Part shown: positions 25,642 through 34,760 of the stretch, one piece after another
Position numbering within the stretch: the first letter of the stretch is position 1
Layout: every line of letters starts with the position of its first letter
Assembly (NCBI GenBank): GCA_947452005.1
Contig: CANGBC010000002.1
Coordinates: 62,001-126,000, forward strand
Source: Beijerinckiaceae bacterium
GTDB taxonomy: Bacteria; Pseudomonadota; Alphaproteobacteria; Rhizobiales; Beijerinckiaceae
DNA: 64,000 bases
Direction: 5' to 3'
Notes under the pieces: generated by a model
The model's database searches: none
Told to the model about the DNA's origin: nothing
What the model saw: the letters and a program-made list of their open reading frames with translations, nothing else
Position numbers and translations under genes: made by a program

Positions 25642-26892
25642 TCATTGCCGACAAAGGCCAAGCCTTGTCTCGAGTTTTGCGGCATAACGCGCCGCCGCCT
25701 GACCCGCCACAAAGCCCGTCGCAAAACAAGCCTGCAGCAGATACCCCCCGGTGGGTGCTTCCCAATCGAGCATTTCCCCGCAAACAAAAAGCCCCGGCGC
25801 CTGGCGCAGCATCAGGTTCTCATCAACCTCGCTGAACGCCAGCCCGCCAGCCGATGAAATGGCGCGCGCAATCGGGCGTGGCCGCAACAGGGGCAAAGGC
25901 AGGGCTTTGATCAAAGCCGCCAGCGCGCGTGCATCATCTGGCAATGCGCGCTGCACTTCGCGCAACAAAGCCAAAGCTACGGGTGGCAGGCCTGCGGCCT
26001 TACGCAACAGGTTGGACAGAGATTGCGACCCGCGTGGACGCGACAGACGCTCGGCCAGCTCATCCACACTCACATCAGGCCGCAGATCAATCTGCAAACT
26101 TGCGACACCCTCACGAACAATCATGTCGCGCAAAGGTGCGGACAGCGCATAAATGCCGCCCCCTTCCACGCCGCTTTGCGCGATCATCACTTCGCCGCGC
26201 GTCTCATGTTCACCACATGACAGGCGCACAGATTTCAGCGGCACGCCCGCAAAGCGCGAGATGAAATGCTCCGACCAATCAACATCAAATCCGCAATTGG
26301 CGGGCTGGAAAGGATGAACAGACAGACCGCGCGCGGCAAAGGCATCGCACCAGCGCGCATCCGACCCAAGCTTGGGCCATGACGCGCCACCCAGCGCAAA
26401 AACATAAGCCCCAAAATCAGGAGCCACATGCGCACCGGCCTCATCCTGGATGATGGGGCGGCCAGATTCATCAAAGCCTGAAAAACTGTGACGCGCAGCC
26501 AGACGCACACCCAGCGCATCAAGGCGACGCAACAAGGCGCGCAAAAGGGGCGAGGCCTTGAAGCTTTTGGGAAAGACCCGCCCACTGGAGCCCGCAAAAG
26601 TGGGCTCACCCAGCTCCGCGCTCCAGTCCCGCAACAAGGCGGGCGCAAAGGCCTCGATATGAGGCCGCAGGTGCTGCGCGCCCGCGCCATAGCGCGTCAT
26701 GAAGAGATCCGGCGGCTCGCTATGGGTGAGATTGAGCCCGCCGCGCCCCGCCAGCAGGAATTTGCGCGCCGGTGTTGGCATGCGGTCGAAAATCGTCACC
26801 GCCAGCCCGGCACGCGCCATTTCCTGTGCGGCCATCAGGCCTGCGGGGCCTGCACCGATCACGGCAGCTGATGGGACGGCAGATTGCGGCAC
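25642..26892 (-). CDS. HI0933/YhiN-like FAD-dependent flavoprotein (TIGR03862 type)
   Basis: The 416-residue protein has an N-terminal dinucleotide-binding motif (AAVIGAGPAGLMAAQEMARA), the family motif KFLLAGRGGLNLTHSE, GASWPKLGSD and the C-terminal FAD-contact region LFVCGEMLDWEAPTGGYLLQ. The function of this oxidoreductase family is not established. The only supported start is GTG at 26892. The gene runs divergently from the pseudouridine synthase, with about 80 nt between start codons. Confidence 0.88.
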   Translation of the reverse strand: MPQSAVPSAAVIGAGPAGLMAAQEMARAGLAVTIFDRMPTPARKFLLAGRGGLNLTHSEPPDLFMTRYGAGAQHLRPHIEAFAPALLRDWSAELGEPTFAGSSGRVFPKSFKASPLLRALLRRLDALGVRLAARHSFSGFDESGRPIIQDEAGAHVAPDFGAYVFALGGASWPKLGSDARWCDAFAARGLSVHPFQPANCGFDVDWSEHFISRFAGVPLKSVRLSCGEHETRGEVMIAQSGVEGGGIYALSAPLRDMIVREGVASLQIDLRPDVSVDELAERLSRPRGSQSLSNLLRKAAGLPPVALALLREVQRALPDDARALAALIKALPLPLLRPRPIARAISSAGGLAFSEVDENLMLRQAPGLFVCGEMLDWEAPTGGYLLQACFATGFVAGQAAARYAAKLETRLGLCRQ

Positions 26893-26970
26893 GGGGCTGG
26901 CCTGACTGATTGGAAAAAAAGATGCCTGACGTTTAGTGGCAAACCGCAGGACGTGCTATGGGCTTGTCTC

Positions 26971-28098
26971 ATGAACCAGCACGCCAAACGCCGCTATCAG
27001 GCCGGGGTCACCGCAGAAGCCGAACGGGCTGAGCGGATGCGCCCCAAGGAGCGCAAGCTCCCCACCGCCCCGCTCGCCACACCCGAGACGGGGGCCAGTG
27101 TCTATGAAGTCACGCCTGAAGAGGCCGGACAGCGCCTCGACAAAGTGCTGGCCGCGCGCGCGGGTGCCGCTGGCGTGGCCCTGTCACGCACGCGCTTGCG
27201 CAGCCTGATCGAAGAAGGCCGCGTGCAGGTCGACACGAAAAACATTGTCGATGCGGGCGCCAAAGTGCGCGCCGGACAAGTCATCACGGTGGACATTCCA
27301 CCACCGCTGCCAGCTGAACCGCGTGGCGAAAATATTCCGCTCACCATTGTCTATGAAGACGAGCATCTCATCGTCATCGACAAGCCCGCCGGTCTCGTCG
27401 TGCATCCCGCAGGTGGCCATGAGACAGGCACTTTGGTGAATGCGCTGATCGCCCATTGCGGCGACAGCCTGTCGGGCATTGGTGGCGTGAAACGCCCCGG
27501 CATCGTGCATCGCATCGACAAAGATACGTCTGGCCTGCTCGTTGTGGCCAAGTCTGACGCCGCCCATCAAGGCCTGTCAGCATTATTTGCCGATCACGGG
27601 CGCACGCTGTCTTTGACACGCGAATATCTGGCCTTTGTCTGGGGGCGTCTCGATCGCCGCGCTGGCATGATCGAAGCAGCCCTTTCCCGCCATCCGCACA
27701 ATCGCGAGAAAATGGCCGTGTCGAGCCGTGCCGAGGCGCGCGAAGCCATCACCCATTGGGGCACGCGCGAAATCTTCACCTCGGGCTCAAGCACGGTGAC
27801 ACAGATCGCCTGCCAGCTGGAGACCGGGCGCACGCATCAGATCCGCGTGCATATGGCCTATGTCGGACATCCGCTGCTGGCCGATGCCGTCTATGGCGCG
27901 GGCTTCAAAACCAAGGCCCTGCATCTGGGTGAGGCCACCAAGGTGGCGCTGGCAGATCTGGGCGGTCGTCAGGCCCTGCATGCAGCCCGCCTTGGCTTTG
28001 CCCACCCCATCACCGGCGAAGAGCTGGAATTTGAAAGCCCCCTGCCGCCGGAATTGGCGGCCCTTCTGGAAGCTTTGCGGGCAGATTCGACCAGCTGA
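26971..28098 (+). CDS. RluA-family 23S rRNA pseudouridine synthase (RluC/RluD-like)
   Basis: These enzymes convert specific uridines of 23S rRNA to pseudouridine. The 375-residue protein has an N-terminal S4 RNA-binding domain (GQRLDKVLAARA, LSRTRLRSLIEEGRV, residues about 53-110) and a catalytic domain with HRIDKDTSGLLVVAKSD (the catalytic Asp in RIDKDTSG) and ETGRTHQIRVHMAYVGHPLL. The first ~45 residues are basic and proline-rich. The start is ATG 26971. The sequence cannot separate RluC from RluD. The gene directly precedes rpoH, as in several related genomes. Confidence 0.92.
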   Translation: MNQHAKRRYQAGVTAEAERAERMRPKERKLPTAPLATPETGASVYEVTPEEAGQRLDKVLAARAGAAGVALSRTRLRSLIEEGRVQVDTKNIVDAGAKVRAGQVITVDIPPPLPAEPRGENIPLTIVYEDEHLIVIDKPAGLVVHPAGGHETGTLVNALIAHCGDSLSGIGGVKRPGIVHRIDKDTSGLLVVAKSDAAHQGLSALFADHGRTLSLTREYLAFVWGRLDRRAGMIEAALSRHPHNREKMAVSSRAEAREAITHWGTREIFTSGSSTVTQIACQLETGRTHQIRVHMAYVGHPLLADAVYGAGFKTKALHLGEATKVALADLGGRQALHAARLGFAHPITGEELEFESPLPPELAALLEALRADSTS

Positions 28099-28212
28099 CG
28101 GGAACGTGAAGAAAATTTAATGCGCCGCGCGGGAGCGAAAGCCGCCCCCGCCCCGCATGACACGTTAAATCTAAAGCCATGCAATATAAGATAAATTTAT
28201 AATATGACTGGG

Positions 28213-28240
28213 CTTGAAGTGGCCTGCGGACACCATATTT
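28213..28240 (+). promoter_or_regulatory. Candidate heat-shock-type promoter of rpoH
   Basis: CTTGAAG (28213-28219) and CACCATAT (28231-28238) resemble the sigma-32 elements CTTGAAA and CCCCATNT, with slightly short spacing. The same DNA also gives CTTG-N17-CATATTT, close to the general alphaproteobacterial promoter. It lies about 140 nt upstream of rpoH. Confidence 0.5.
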
Positions 28241-28378
28241 TACGAAACCCGCGCTGATGCCGCCCGCCCCCTTTTAGCCATTGTTGAGCAAAACTATATC
28301 TAGGCCGAGCCGAGCGCGACCTGACGGTCGGCCGGATACGGGCCTGCCCATCCCGGGAGGCCCGAACAGGAGGAATTG

Positions 28379-29290
28379 ATGGCTGCTGCGCTTCCGATGA
28401 TTTCTGCTGAGAGCGGTCTGTCCCGCTATCTCGCCGAGATCCGGCGGTTTCCGATGCTGGAACCGCAAGAGGAATACATGCTCGCCAAAAGCTGGCGCGA
28501 GCACGGCGACCGCGATGCGGCGCACCGTCTCGTCACCTCACATCTGCGCCTCGTGGCTAAAATCGCGATGGGCTATCGCGGCTATGGCCTGCCAATCGGC
28601 GAAGTGATTTCTGAGGGCAATGTCGGCCTCATGCAGGCGGTGAAACGGTTCGAGCCTGAAAAAGGCTTCCGTCTGGCCACCTATGCCATGTGGTGGATTC
28701 GCGCCTCGATCCAAGAATATATTCTGCGCTCCTGGTCGCTCGTGAAAATGGGCACGACCGCGAACCAGAAAAAGCTCTTCTTCAATCTGCGCAAGGCCAA
28801 GAGCCAGATCTCGGCGCTGGAAGATGGCGACATGCGCCCCGATCAGGTGGCCCATATTGCAACGCGCCTCGGCGTCACCGAGCAAGATGTGATCGACATG
28901 AATCGTCGCATGTCGGGCGATGCCTCGCTCAATGCGCCACTGCGCACAGAAGGCGAAGGCGGCGGCGAGTGGCAGGATTGGCTGGTGGATACATCCGCCA
29001 GTCAGGAAAACATCCTCGTCGAACAGGAAGAGAGCGACAATCGTCTGGCGGCTTTGCGCGCAGCCATGTCGGTTCTCAATGAACGCGAGAAGCGCATCTT
29101 TCAGGCGCGCCGCTTGCAGGATGATCCGGTGACGCTCGAAGAGCTCTCGGAAGAGTTCAGCATTTCACGCGAACGCGTGCGCCAGATCGAAGTACGCGCA
29201 TTTGAAAAAGTGCAGGCGGCGGTCAAAGCAGGCATGGCGCAGCGCGAGGCGATTGCCGCACCCGTCAAACAGATCGAAGCACGCCCATAA
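28379..29290 (+). CDS. rpoH: RNA polymerase heat-shock sigma factor RpoH (sigma-32)
   Basis: RpoH directs RNA polymerase to heat-shock promoters. The 303-residue protein has region 1.2/2.1 (LSRYLAEIRRFPMLEP), region 2.2-2.4 (GYGLPIGEVISEGNVGLMQA; LATYAMWWIRASIQEYIL), the diagnostic RpoH box QKKLFFNLRKAKS, and region 4 (LNEREKRIFQARRLQD; ISRERVRQIEVRAFEK). The ATG at 28379 sits 5 nt past a near-perfect AGGAGGA. The 280-nt upstream gap has an AT-rich stretch (about 28160-28205) and a candidate heat-shock promoter. Many Hyphomicrobiales carry more than one RpoH; which paralogue this is cannot be told. Confidence 0.95.
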   Translation: MAAALPMISAESGLSRYLAEIRRFPMLEPQEEYMLAKSWREHGDRDAAHRLVTSHLRLVAKIAMGYRGYGLPIGEVISEGNVGLMQAVKRFEPEKGFRLATYAMWWIRASIQEYILRSWSLVKMGTTANQKKLFFNLRKAKSQISALEDGDMRPDQVAHIATRLGVTEQDVIDMNRRMSGDASLNAPLRTEGEGGGEWQDWLVDTSASQENILVEQEESDNRLAALRAAMSVLNEREKRIFQARRLQDDPVTLEELSEEFSISRERVRQIEVRAFEKVQAAVKAGMAQREAIAAPVKQIEARP

Positions 29291-29293
29291 AAA

Positions 29294-29329
29294 CGCGCGT
29301 CATTGCGATCTTTCTCGCAATGACGCGCG
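29294..29329. repeat. Perfect palindrome of the REP-like family between convergent genes
   Basis: The 15-bp arms CGCGCGTCATTGCGA and TCGCAATGACGCGCG are separated by 6 nt. It fills the gap between rpoH and the oppositely oriented membrane-protein gene and could end transcription both ways, though no T-run follows. Confidence 0.8.
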
Positions 29330-29334
29330 ACGCA

Positions 29335-31068
29335 TCACTTCCAGGCGTCGAAGGCTTCGTTGATAATCCGCTCGCCGGCTGAGCCTTTTTCAAAGGTGAT
29401 TTTGGCGAGCCGCTGATCCGACAAGAGCATCGGCACATCGAACCAACCGCGATTGCGGATGAGATCGACATTGCGCGACACCGCGACATCACCGCGCGAC
29501 AAACCAACCAGAAAATAATTGCGCAGGATCGGCGCCGGAACGCCCATCAGCGCATCACCCGATGGCGTATCTTCGCGCCGCAATTGCGGTGTCTGGATTT
29601 GCAACACGCCGGGAACCGGACTGCCTTCGGCCGGGATGAAGCGCAATTCAATCGTGTGCGAGGCCGGCAAAGTCTCATCCGTGTTTTTCTGGATGAGCAT
29701 GACCGCCTTCAGCTTGGCTTCCGGCAGATCGATTTCCGCGCGCACACCAACAGCCAAAGCCTGACCCGGACCACGGCTGACATTATCGAGACGCCAGACA
29801 ACATTGCCGACAAATGTCTTCACACGGTCGGGATCATCGGGCGCATCGAGCAGCAAGGCTGCGCGCTGGGCAACAGGGGTACCCGTTGTTGGTGCACTTT
29901 GCTGCATCGGCTGCGCATTGGGTGCCATCGGCGTTGTGTTGGGGCGCTGCACGGGCGTCGTGCCGCCGCCGATACGCTCAACAATTTTGCCCTGCTGCAC
30001 TTCACTGGTCTCAGCACCCGGTGCCGGGCGCAGGCGCGCCATATCATCGGGATTATCGCGGCGCATATACGCAAAGACTGCAATGGCGGCGACAACGAGA
30101 ATAACCGGCAGGCCGATCAGAACGGGGCGCAGATTGCGTGTTTTTTCGGGTGGCGGCAGAGGAGCTGCCGGATGGGAGGGACCGCGCGAAGCGCTGTCAT
30201 CGTCACTGCCCTGATCCTCGGCTGACACGTCCGGTGGCGGATAATCCGCCGATGTTCCGGCGGCTTCCGCGCGCGGGCCATATTTGCGCAAGACGGGCGC
30301 AGATGCTTCTGCCGCTTCATCCGTGGTCGGAGCGACGACAGGATTGGAGTCCTCAACGCCCGTGGCTGGCGTCAGATTGTCTTCGACCGGCTCGGCGGGA
30401 AGCTCTTGTGCGGGAAGCTCTTGTGCGGGAAGCTCTTGTGCGGGAACCTCATGCCGCTCGCGCGGAGGCGTAAAACGCGCACCGGGCACGGGCACCGAAA
30501 ACGCCACACTGGGCTTGGACGAATCGGAGGGCGGCGGGCTGAGGGGCGGCGGCACGACAACGCGCGAAGCCGGACGCGCCGAGGCAGACCGGGCGAGATT
30601 GGCCAGACGCTGACGGGCGGCCTCCAGAGCGCCGGGGCCTTTTTCGCTCAACAAGGGGCGCGGTGGCAGGCCGGGCGTGGAGGACAACGGACGAGGCGCG
30701 GCCAGACGCGGAGGCGCTGCATCAGGGTCGGGCCGCTTGACCAAAGGCTCTGCCCGCTTGGGGGCATCAGGCACGGTGGTGACATCAGGGGCCGTACTGG
30801 CGGGTTGCGGGCTGGCGGGCGCCTCGACGGCGGGCGCGGCAGCCTGCGCAGCCAGAGCGGCGGCAGCCTCAGCTTCGAGTTGGCTGATCGCCTCGTCGAG
30901 CATGCGGCTTTCGCGATCAATATCTTCTTCGGCTATCGGGGGCTGGACAGCGCGCAACTGGGCCAGCAGCGCCGCTCGCGCTCGATCATAGATCGACCGG
31001 CGGCTCTCCGGATTGGAGTTGGGCAGCGCAGCAACTGCCCTTGCAAGCAACGGGTAATATTCAGCCAT
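29335..31068 (-). CDS. Proline/alanine-rich single-pass membrane protein, function unknown
   Basis: This 577-residue protein is not recognised as a named gene. It has an N-terminal cytosolic helix-rich region (MAEYYPLLARAVAALPNSN), then a long low-complexity Pro/Ala/Ser stretch (about 85-325). One membrane helix (PVLIGLPVILVVAAIAVFAY, about 335-355) is followed by a C-terminal folded part (VVWRLDNVSRGPGQ; TFEKGSAGERIINEAFDAWK). A run of PAQEL units comes from a 15-bp tandem repeat in the DNA. A cytoplasmic anchor with a periplasmic C-terminus is the simplest topology. It lies downstream of purA on the same strand. Similar architecture is familiar from uncharacterised Hyphomicrobiales proteins. 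Confidence 0.8.
   Translation of the reverse strand: MAEYYPLLARAVAALPNSNPESRRSIYDRARAALLAQLRAVQPPIAEEDIDRESRMLDEAISQLEAEAAAALAAQAAAPAVEAPASPQPASTAPDVTTVPDAPKRAEPLVKRPDPDAAPPRLAAPRPLSSTPGLPPRPLLSEKGPGALEAARQRLANLARSASARPASRVVVPPPLSPPPSDSSKPSVAFSVPVPGARFTPPRERHEVPAQELPAQELPAQELPAEPVEDNLTPATGVEDSNPVVAPTTDEAAEASAPVLRKYGPRAEAAGTSADYPPPDVSAEDQGSDDDSASRGPSHPAAPLPPPEKTRNLRPVLIGLPVILVVAAIAVFAYMRRDNPDDMARLRPAPGAETSEVQQGKIVERIGGGTTPVQRPNTTPMAPNAQPMQQSAPTTGTPVAQRAALLLDAPDDPDRVKTFVGNVVWRLDNVSRGPGQALAVGVRAEIDLPEAKLKAVMLIQKNTDETLPASHTIELRFIPAEGSPVPGVLQIQTPQLRREDTPSGDALMGVPAPILRNYFLVGLSRGDVAVSRNVDLIRNRGWFDVPMLLSDQRLAKITFEKGSAGERIINEAFDAWK
30397..30441. repeat. 15-bp tandem repeat, three exact copies
   Basis: GGGAAGCTCTTGTGC is repeated three times without change, followed by a degenerate fourth (GGGAACCTC). 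In frame it encodes PAQEL repeats in the linker of the membrane protein. The lack of drift suggests recent expansion. Confidence 0.95.
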
Positions 31069-31113
31069 TGCGCCCTTTAATCACTCTGCAAACCTCACAC
31101 ACGTGGCCCTGTC

Positions 31114-32409
31114 TCAATCCTGGAAAGGATTGTGAACAAGAATTGTATCATCGCGCTCGGGGCTCGTCGAAAGCAAGGCCACCGGAGCGCCAATCAGCTC
31201 TTCGATGCGTCGCACATATTTGATGGCCTGGGCGGGCAAATCAGCCCATGAGCGGGCGCCGGCGGTGGTGCCCTCCCAGCCCTCGATCGTCTCATAGACC
31301 GGCACGACCCGGGCTTGCGCCGCCTGGCTCGCCGGCAGACGGTCGATTTCCTGACCATCCAGCAGATAGCGGGTGGCGACTTTGATCTCTTTGAACCCGT
31401 CCAGAATATCGAGCTTGGTGAGCGCAATACCGTCAATGCCAGAGGTCTTCACGGTCTGGCGCACCAGCACCGCATCAAACCAGCCGCAGCGGCGCGCACG
31501 GCCTGTCACTGTGCCGAACTCATGACCGCGTTCGCCAATCGTCTGGCCGATTTCATCGGTCAATTCAGTCGGGAACGGCCCGCCACCGACACGCGTCGTA
31601 TAGGCCTTGGCAATGCCCAGCACGTAGCCAATGGCACGCGGGCCAACGCCTGAACCCGTCGCCGCATTGGCGGCCGTGGTGTTGGACGAGGTCACGAAAG
31701 GATAGGTGCCGTGATCGACATCGAGAAGAGCGCCTTGCGCACCTTCAAACAGAATGCGCTGGCCCTGACGGCGCATGGAATCGAGCAGATCCCATGTTGC
31801 ATCCATGTAAGGGAGCACTTCAGGCGCGACGGCGAGAAGTTCATCACGCACCTGTTTTGCAGGGATTTCTGGCAAACCAAGGCCGCGACGCAGCGGATTG
31901 TGATGAGCCAGCAGACGCGCAATCTTGTCGTCGAGATTGTCAGGCTCGGCCAGATCCATCACGCGGATTGAACGACGACCCACCTTGTCTTCATAGGCCG
32001 GACCGATGCCACGCATCGTCGTGCCGATCTTGGTGCCGCCGGTGGCAGCCGACTCGCGATGCGCGTCCAATTCGCGATGCAGCGAGAGGATCAGCGGCGC
32101 ATTTTCAGCGAGCTTGAGATTCTTGGGCGAGACATCAACGCCCTGCCCGCGCAGGATGCCGATCTCCTTGATGAGATGGTAGGGGTCAACGACGACGCCA
32201 TTGCCAATCACCGACACTTTGCCCGGGCGCACAATGCCCGAGGGCAGCAGCGAGAGCTTGTAGACCTTGCCGTCGATGACAAGCGTATGACCGGCATTAT
32301 GGCCGCCCTGGAAACGGACAACGACATCCGCCTCAATCGACAGCCAGTCAACGATCTTGCCTTTACCCTCATCGCCCCACTGGGCGCCGACGACAACCAC
32401 ATTCGCCAT
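31114..32409 (-). CDS. purA: Adenylosuccinate synthetase
   Basis: PurA joins IMP and aspartate with GTP to form adenylosuccinate, committing IMP to AMP. The 431-residue length is normal. Motifs are the GTP-loop [16 protein letters not shown], the catalytic-region [44 protein letters not shown] and the guanine-specificity TKLDILDG. The start is ATG 32409; the frame stays open to 32610, but that part runs through an intrinsic terminator and has no homology. The leader between about 32472 and 32666 carries alternative hairpins and a terminator, suggesting attenuation. Confidence 0.96.
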   Translation of the reverse strand: MANVVVVGAQWGDEGKGKIVDWLSIEADVVVRFQGGHNAGHTLVIDGKVYKLSLLPSGIVRPGKVSVIGNGVVVDPYHLIKEIGILRGQGVDVSPKNLKLAENAPLILSLHRELDAHRESAATGGTKIGTTMRGIGPAYEDKVGRRSIRVMDLAEPDNLDDKIARLLAHHNPLRRGLGLPEIPAKQVRDELLAVAPEVLPYMDATWDLLDSMRRQGQRILFEGAQGALLDVDHGTYPFVTSSNTTAANAATGSGVGPRAIGYVLGIAKAYTTRVGGGPFPTELTDEIGQTIGERGHEFGTVTGRARRCGWFDAVLVRQTVKTSGIDGIALTKLDILDGFKEIKVATRYLLDGQEIDRLPASQAAQARVVPVYETIEGWEGTTAGARSWADLPAQAIKYVRRIEELIGAPVALLSTSPERDDTILVHNPFQD

Positions 32410-32471
32410 GATGAATTCGCTCTTCGAGATCACGCTTGATGCGCGCGCGGACCTATAGACCGCCAACAAGC

Positions 32472-32498
32472 AAAAACCCCGGCACAAAGGCCGGGGCT
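32472..32498 (-). terminator. Intrinsic terminator within the purA leader
   Basis: On the minus strand AGCCCCGGC-CTTTGT-GCCGGGG is followed by TTTTTG, about 65 nt upstream of the purA start codon. No minus-strand gene precedes it, so it would act on the purA leader itself or on a short RNA. Confidence 0.75.
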
Positions 32499-32666
32499 CA
32501 TTGCGAGAATGGATTACCCAAAAGCCCGCCAAGAGGCAAGGCAATCCATGGCCAAGGCAGGGGACGACGCGGGAAAGCCCCAGCAAAGCTTCTGGCTTTG
32601 GGGCTTGCATCGGCCTCTGGCCTCAGGCACTCGGGGTTGAGACAACAGCAACCGGATCCAAGCCCC
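32499..32666 (-). promoter_or_regulatory. Structured leader upstream of purA with mutually exclusive hairpin arms
   Basis: In transcript order: arm A GGGGCTTG (32666-32659), arm B CAAGCCCC (32607-32600) and arm C GGGGCTTT (32581-32574), then the terminator 5' arm AGCCCCGG (32498 onward). B can pair with A or with C, and C can pair with the terminator 5' arm. That is the layout of a transcription attenuator. An 11-codon ATG...TAA frame (32549-32514) lies between C and the terminator but lacks a clear ribosome-binding site. No known riboswitch class was recognised. Confidence 0.45.
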
Positions 32667-33581
32667 GTGACCCAACAAGCTGCCGAAACAAGCCGCGCAC
32701 CCGTCAGCGCCTGGATCATGCTTCTGCTCACCGCCCTGTTTTGGGCAGGCAATGTGGTGGCTTCGCGCAATGCGGTGGGTGAATTGTCGCCCATGGTGCT
32801 GGTCACCATCCGCTGGGGCAGCGTGACGCTGGTGATGTTTGCTTTTGCCTGGCGCACCTTCGCCGCCGAATGGCCGCTGATCCGCAAAAACTGGCTGATG
32901 ATCTCGCTGATGGCCACCTTTGGCTTCACCGGATATCAGGCGCTCTATTTCACGGCCGCCCAATATACGAGCGGCATGCATCTGGCGATTTTGCAGGGCA
33001 TTGCGCCCGTCTTTATTTTCGCAGGCGCGCGAATTTTCTTTGGCACGCCAATTGGCCTTGTGCGCGGCATCGGCCTGACGCTGACCTTGTGTGGTGTTGC
33101 CACTGTTGCAACACGCGGCGAGCCTTTGCATCTCTTCGCCATCGATCTCAATGTCGGTGATATTGCCATGCTCGGCGCGTCGATTTTTTACGCGGGCTAT
33201 ACGGTGGCGCTGCGCAACCGGCCCGCCATTTCCGCCTTCGCTTTCTTCACTGCCCTGTCGATTGTGGCGACCATCGCATCGCTGCCTTTGCTGGCGTGGG
33301 AAATGGCAGATCAGGCCGCGCAATGGCCAACGCTGCGCGGCTGGATTGTCATCGGCTATATTGTGGTCTTTCCCTCGCTGCTGGCGCAGATCTTTTTCAT
33401 TCGGGGTGTGGCAGCGATTGGCCCCGGCCGCGCGAGCCTGTTCTACAATCTCGTGCCGACACTCGGCGCGATCATGGCCGTGACGCTGCTGGGCGAGCCC
33501 TTCGCGTTTTATCACGCCGTGGGTCTTGGTCTGTCACTCGGAGGCATTGCCATCGCCGAGTTTTTGGGCGTGAAGAAGTGA
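32667..33581 (+). CDS. EamA/DMT-superfamily transporter
   Basis: The 304-residue protein has about ten hydrophobic helices in two EamA halves: the first opens with AWIMLLLTALFWAGNVVASR, and the second includes DIAMLGASIFYAGYTVALRN and GPGRASLFYNLVPTLGAIMA. Members export metabolites or amino acids across the inner membrane, and the substrate is not predictable. The frame opens at 32436, but the first 77 codons overlap the purA leader and are unlike coding sequence. GTG 32667, 17 residues before the first helix, is the best start, though its ribosome-binding site is weak. Confidence 0.85.
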   Translation: MTQQAAETSRAPVSAWIMLLLTALFWAGNVVASRNAVGELSPMVLVTIRWGSVTLVMFAFAWRTFAAEWPLIRKNWLMISLMATFGFTGYQALYFTAAQYTSGMHLAILQGIAPVFIFAGARIFFGTPIGLVRGIGLTLTLCGVATVATRGEPLHLFAIDLNVGDIAMLGASIFYAGYTVALRNRPAISAFAFFTALSIVATIASLPLLAWEMADQAAQWPTLRGWIVIGYIVVFPSLLAQIFFIRGVAAIGPGRASLFYNLVPTLGAIMAVTLLGEPFAFYHAVGLGLSLGGIAIAEFLGVKK

Positions 33582-33599
33582 CGATCCGTAGGATCGTCA
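33579..33599. terminator. Perfect hairpin spanning two convergent stop codons
   Basis: TGACGATCC-GTA-GGATCGTCA is a perfect 9-bp inverted repeat. Its outer TGA is the transporter stop on the plus strand and, mirrored, the serC stop on the minus strand. There is no T-run, so termination would need Rho. Confidence 0.5.
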
Positions 33600-34760
33600 G
33601 AGCTCAGCCTTCACGCTCGCAAAGGCCCAATCGAGCCAAGCGGTGAGCTTTTGCACATCGCTCGTCTCAACCGTCGCTCCGCACCACACACGCAAGCCTG
33701 AGGGCGCATCGCGATAGGATTCGATGTCGTAGGCAATGCCTTCCTTATCGAGCAGGGCGGCGACCTTTTTGGCAATGGCTGCCTGCTTGTCCTCAGACAG
33801 AGACGTCACAGCCGGATCGACAATGCGCAAACACACGCTCGTGTTGGAGCGCGTCTCCGGCACGCGGGCGAGAAAATCGACCCAGTCCGTTTTGGCCACC
33901 CAATCAGCCATGGCCTTCAAATTGGCGTCCGCACGCGCGATCAATCCATCAAGCCCGCCGATCGACTGCGCCCAATGCAGCGCATCGAGGTAATCTTCAT
34001 TGCAGAGCATGGAGGGCGTATTGATCGTGTCGCCCACAAAAATGCCTTCAATGATCTTGCCGCCATTGGTCAGGCGGAAAATCTTCGGCATGGGCCAGGC
34101 AGGCTCATAGCTTTCCAGTCGCGCAACGGCGCGCGGCGACAAGATCAGCATGCCATGCGCACCTTCGCCGCCCAGCACTTTCTGCCAGGAGAAAGTCACC
34201 ACATCGAGTTTTGGCCAATCCAGACGCTGCGCAAAGGCTGCCGACGTGGCATCGCAAATCGTCAGACCTTGGCGGTCGGCGGGAATGAAATCACCATTGG
34301 GCACGCGCACGCCTGATGTCGTGCCGTTCCACGTAAAGACCACATCGCGATTGAAATCGATCTGCGTCAAATCCGGCAAGACGCCGTAGTCAGCCTTGAT
34401 GACGCGTGTGTCTTTGATCTTGAGCTGCTTCAAAACGTCTGCAACCCAAGTCTCGCCAAAGCTTTCCCAGGCGACCATATCGACGCCACGTGCGCCCAAG
34501 AGCGACCACATGGCCATTTCCACCGCGCCCGTATCGGAGGCGGGCACAATGCCGATGCGATAATCAGCCGGCACACCGAGAATCTCGCGTGTCAGATCAA
34601 TGGCGGCTTTGAGCTTGGCTTTGCCAATCGGCGCGCGATGCGAGCGGCCATGGGGCACATCGCTCAGCGCGGCAGGCGTCCAGCCGGGGCGCTTGGCGCA
34701 AGGACCGGAGGAAAAATTCGGGTTGGCTGTTCGCACAGCCGGCTTCTCGATCGCTGCCAT
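33597..34760 (-). CDS. serC: Phosphoserine aminotransferase
   Basis: SerC transaminates 3-phosphohydroxypyruvate to phosphoserine using glutamate and PLP, the step after SerA. The 387-residue protein is of the alphaproteobacterial SerC type: [46 protein letters not shown], and the PLP-lysine region [19 protein letters not shown]. The start is ATG 34760; the frame extends upstream to 34817 without homology. A hairpin leader precedes it. glmM lies 69 nt upstream on the same strand, so both may be co-transcribed. Confidence 0.95.
   Translation of the reverse strand: MAAIEKPAVRTANPNFSSGPCAKRPGWTPAALSDVPHGRSHRAPIGKAKLKAAIDLTREILGVPADYRIGIVPASDTGAVEMAMWSLLGARGVDMVAWESFGETWVADVLKQLKIKDTRVIKADYGVLPDLTQIDFNRDVVFTWNGTTSGVRVPNGDFIPADRQGLTICDATSAAFAQRLDWPKLDVVTFSWQKVLGGEGAHGMLILSPRAVARLESYEPAWPMPKIFRLTNGGKIIEGIFVGDTINTPSMLCNEDYLDALHWAQSIGGLDGLIARADANLKAMADWVAKTDWVDFLARVPETRSNTSVCLRIVDPAVTSLSEDKQAAIAKKVAALLDKEGIAYDIESYRDAPSGLRVWCGATVETSDVQKLTAWLDWAFASVKAEL

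Noticed and set aside
30397-30441. CRISPR-like short repeats
   Set aside because: The units are 15 bp, directly tandem without spacers, and in frame within a coding sequence.
32514-32549. 11-codon purA leader peptide
   Set aside because: An ATG...TAA frame exists but has no ribosome-binding site and no run of informative codons, so it is not listed as a gene.
32514-33515. 333-codon minus-strand frame opposite the DMT transporter
   Set aside because: It is His/Gln/Arg-rich shadow sequence without domains; the plus-strand frame has ten clear membrane helices.
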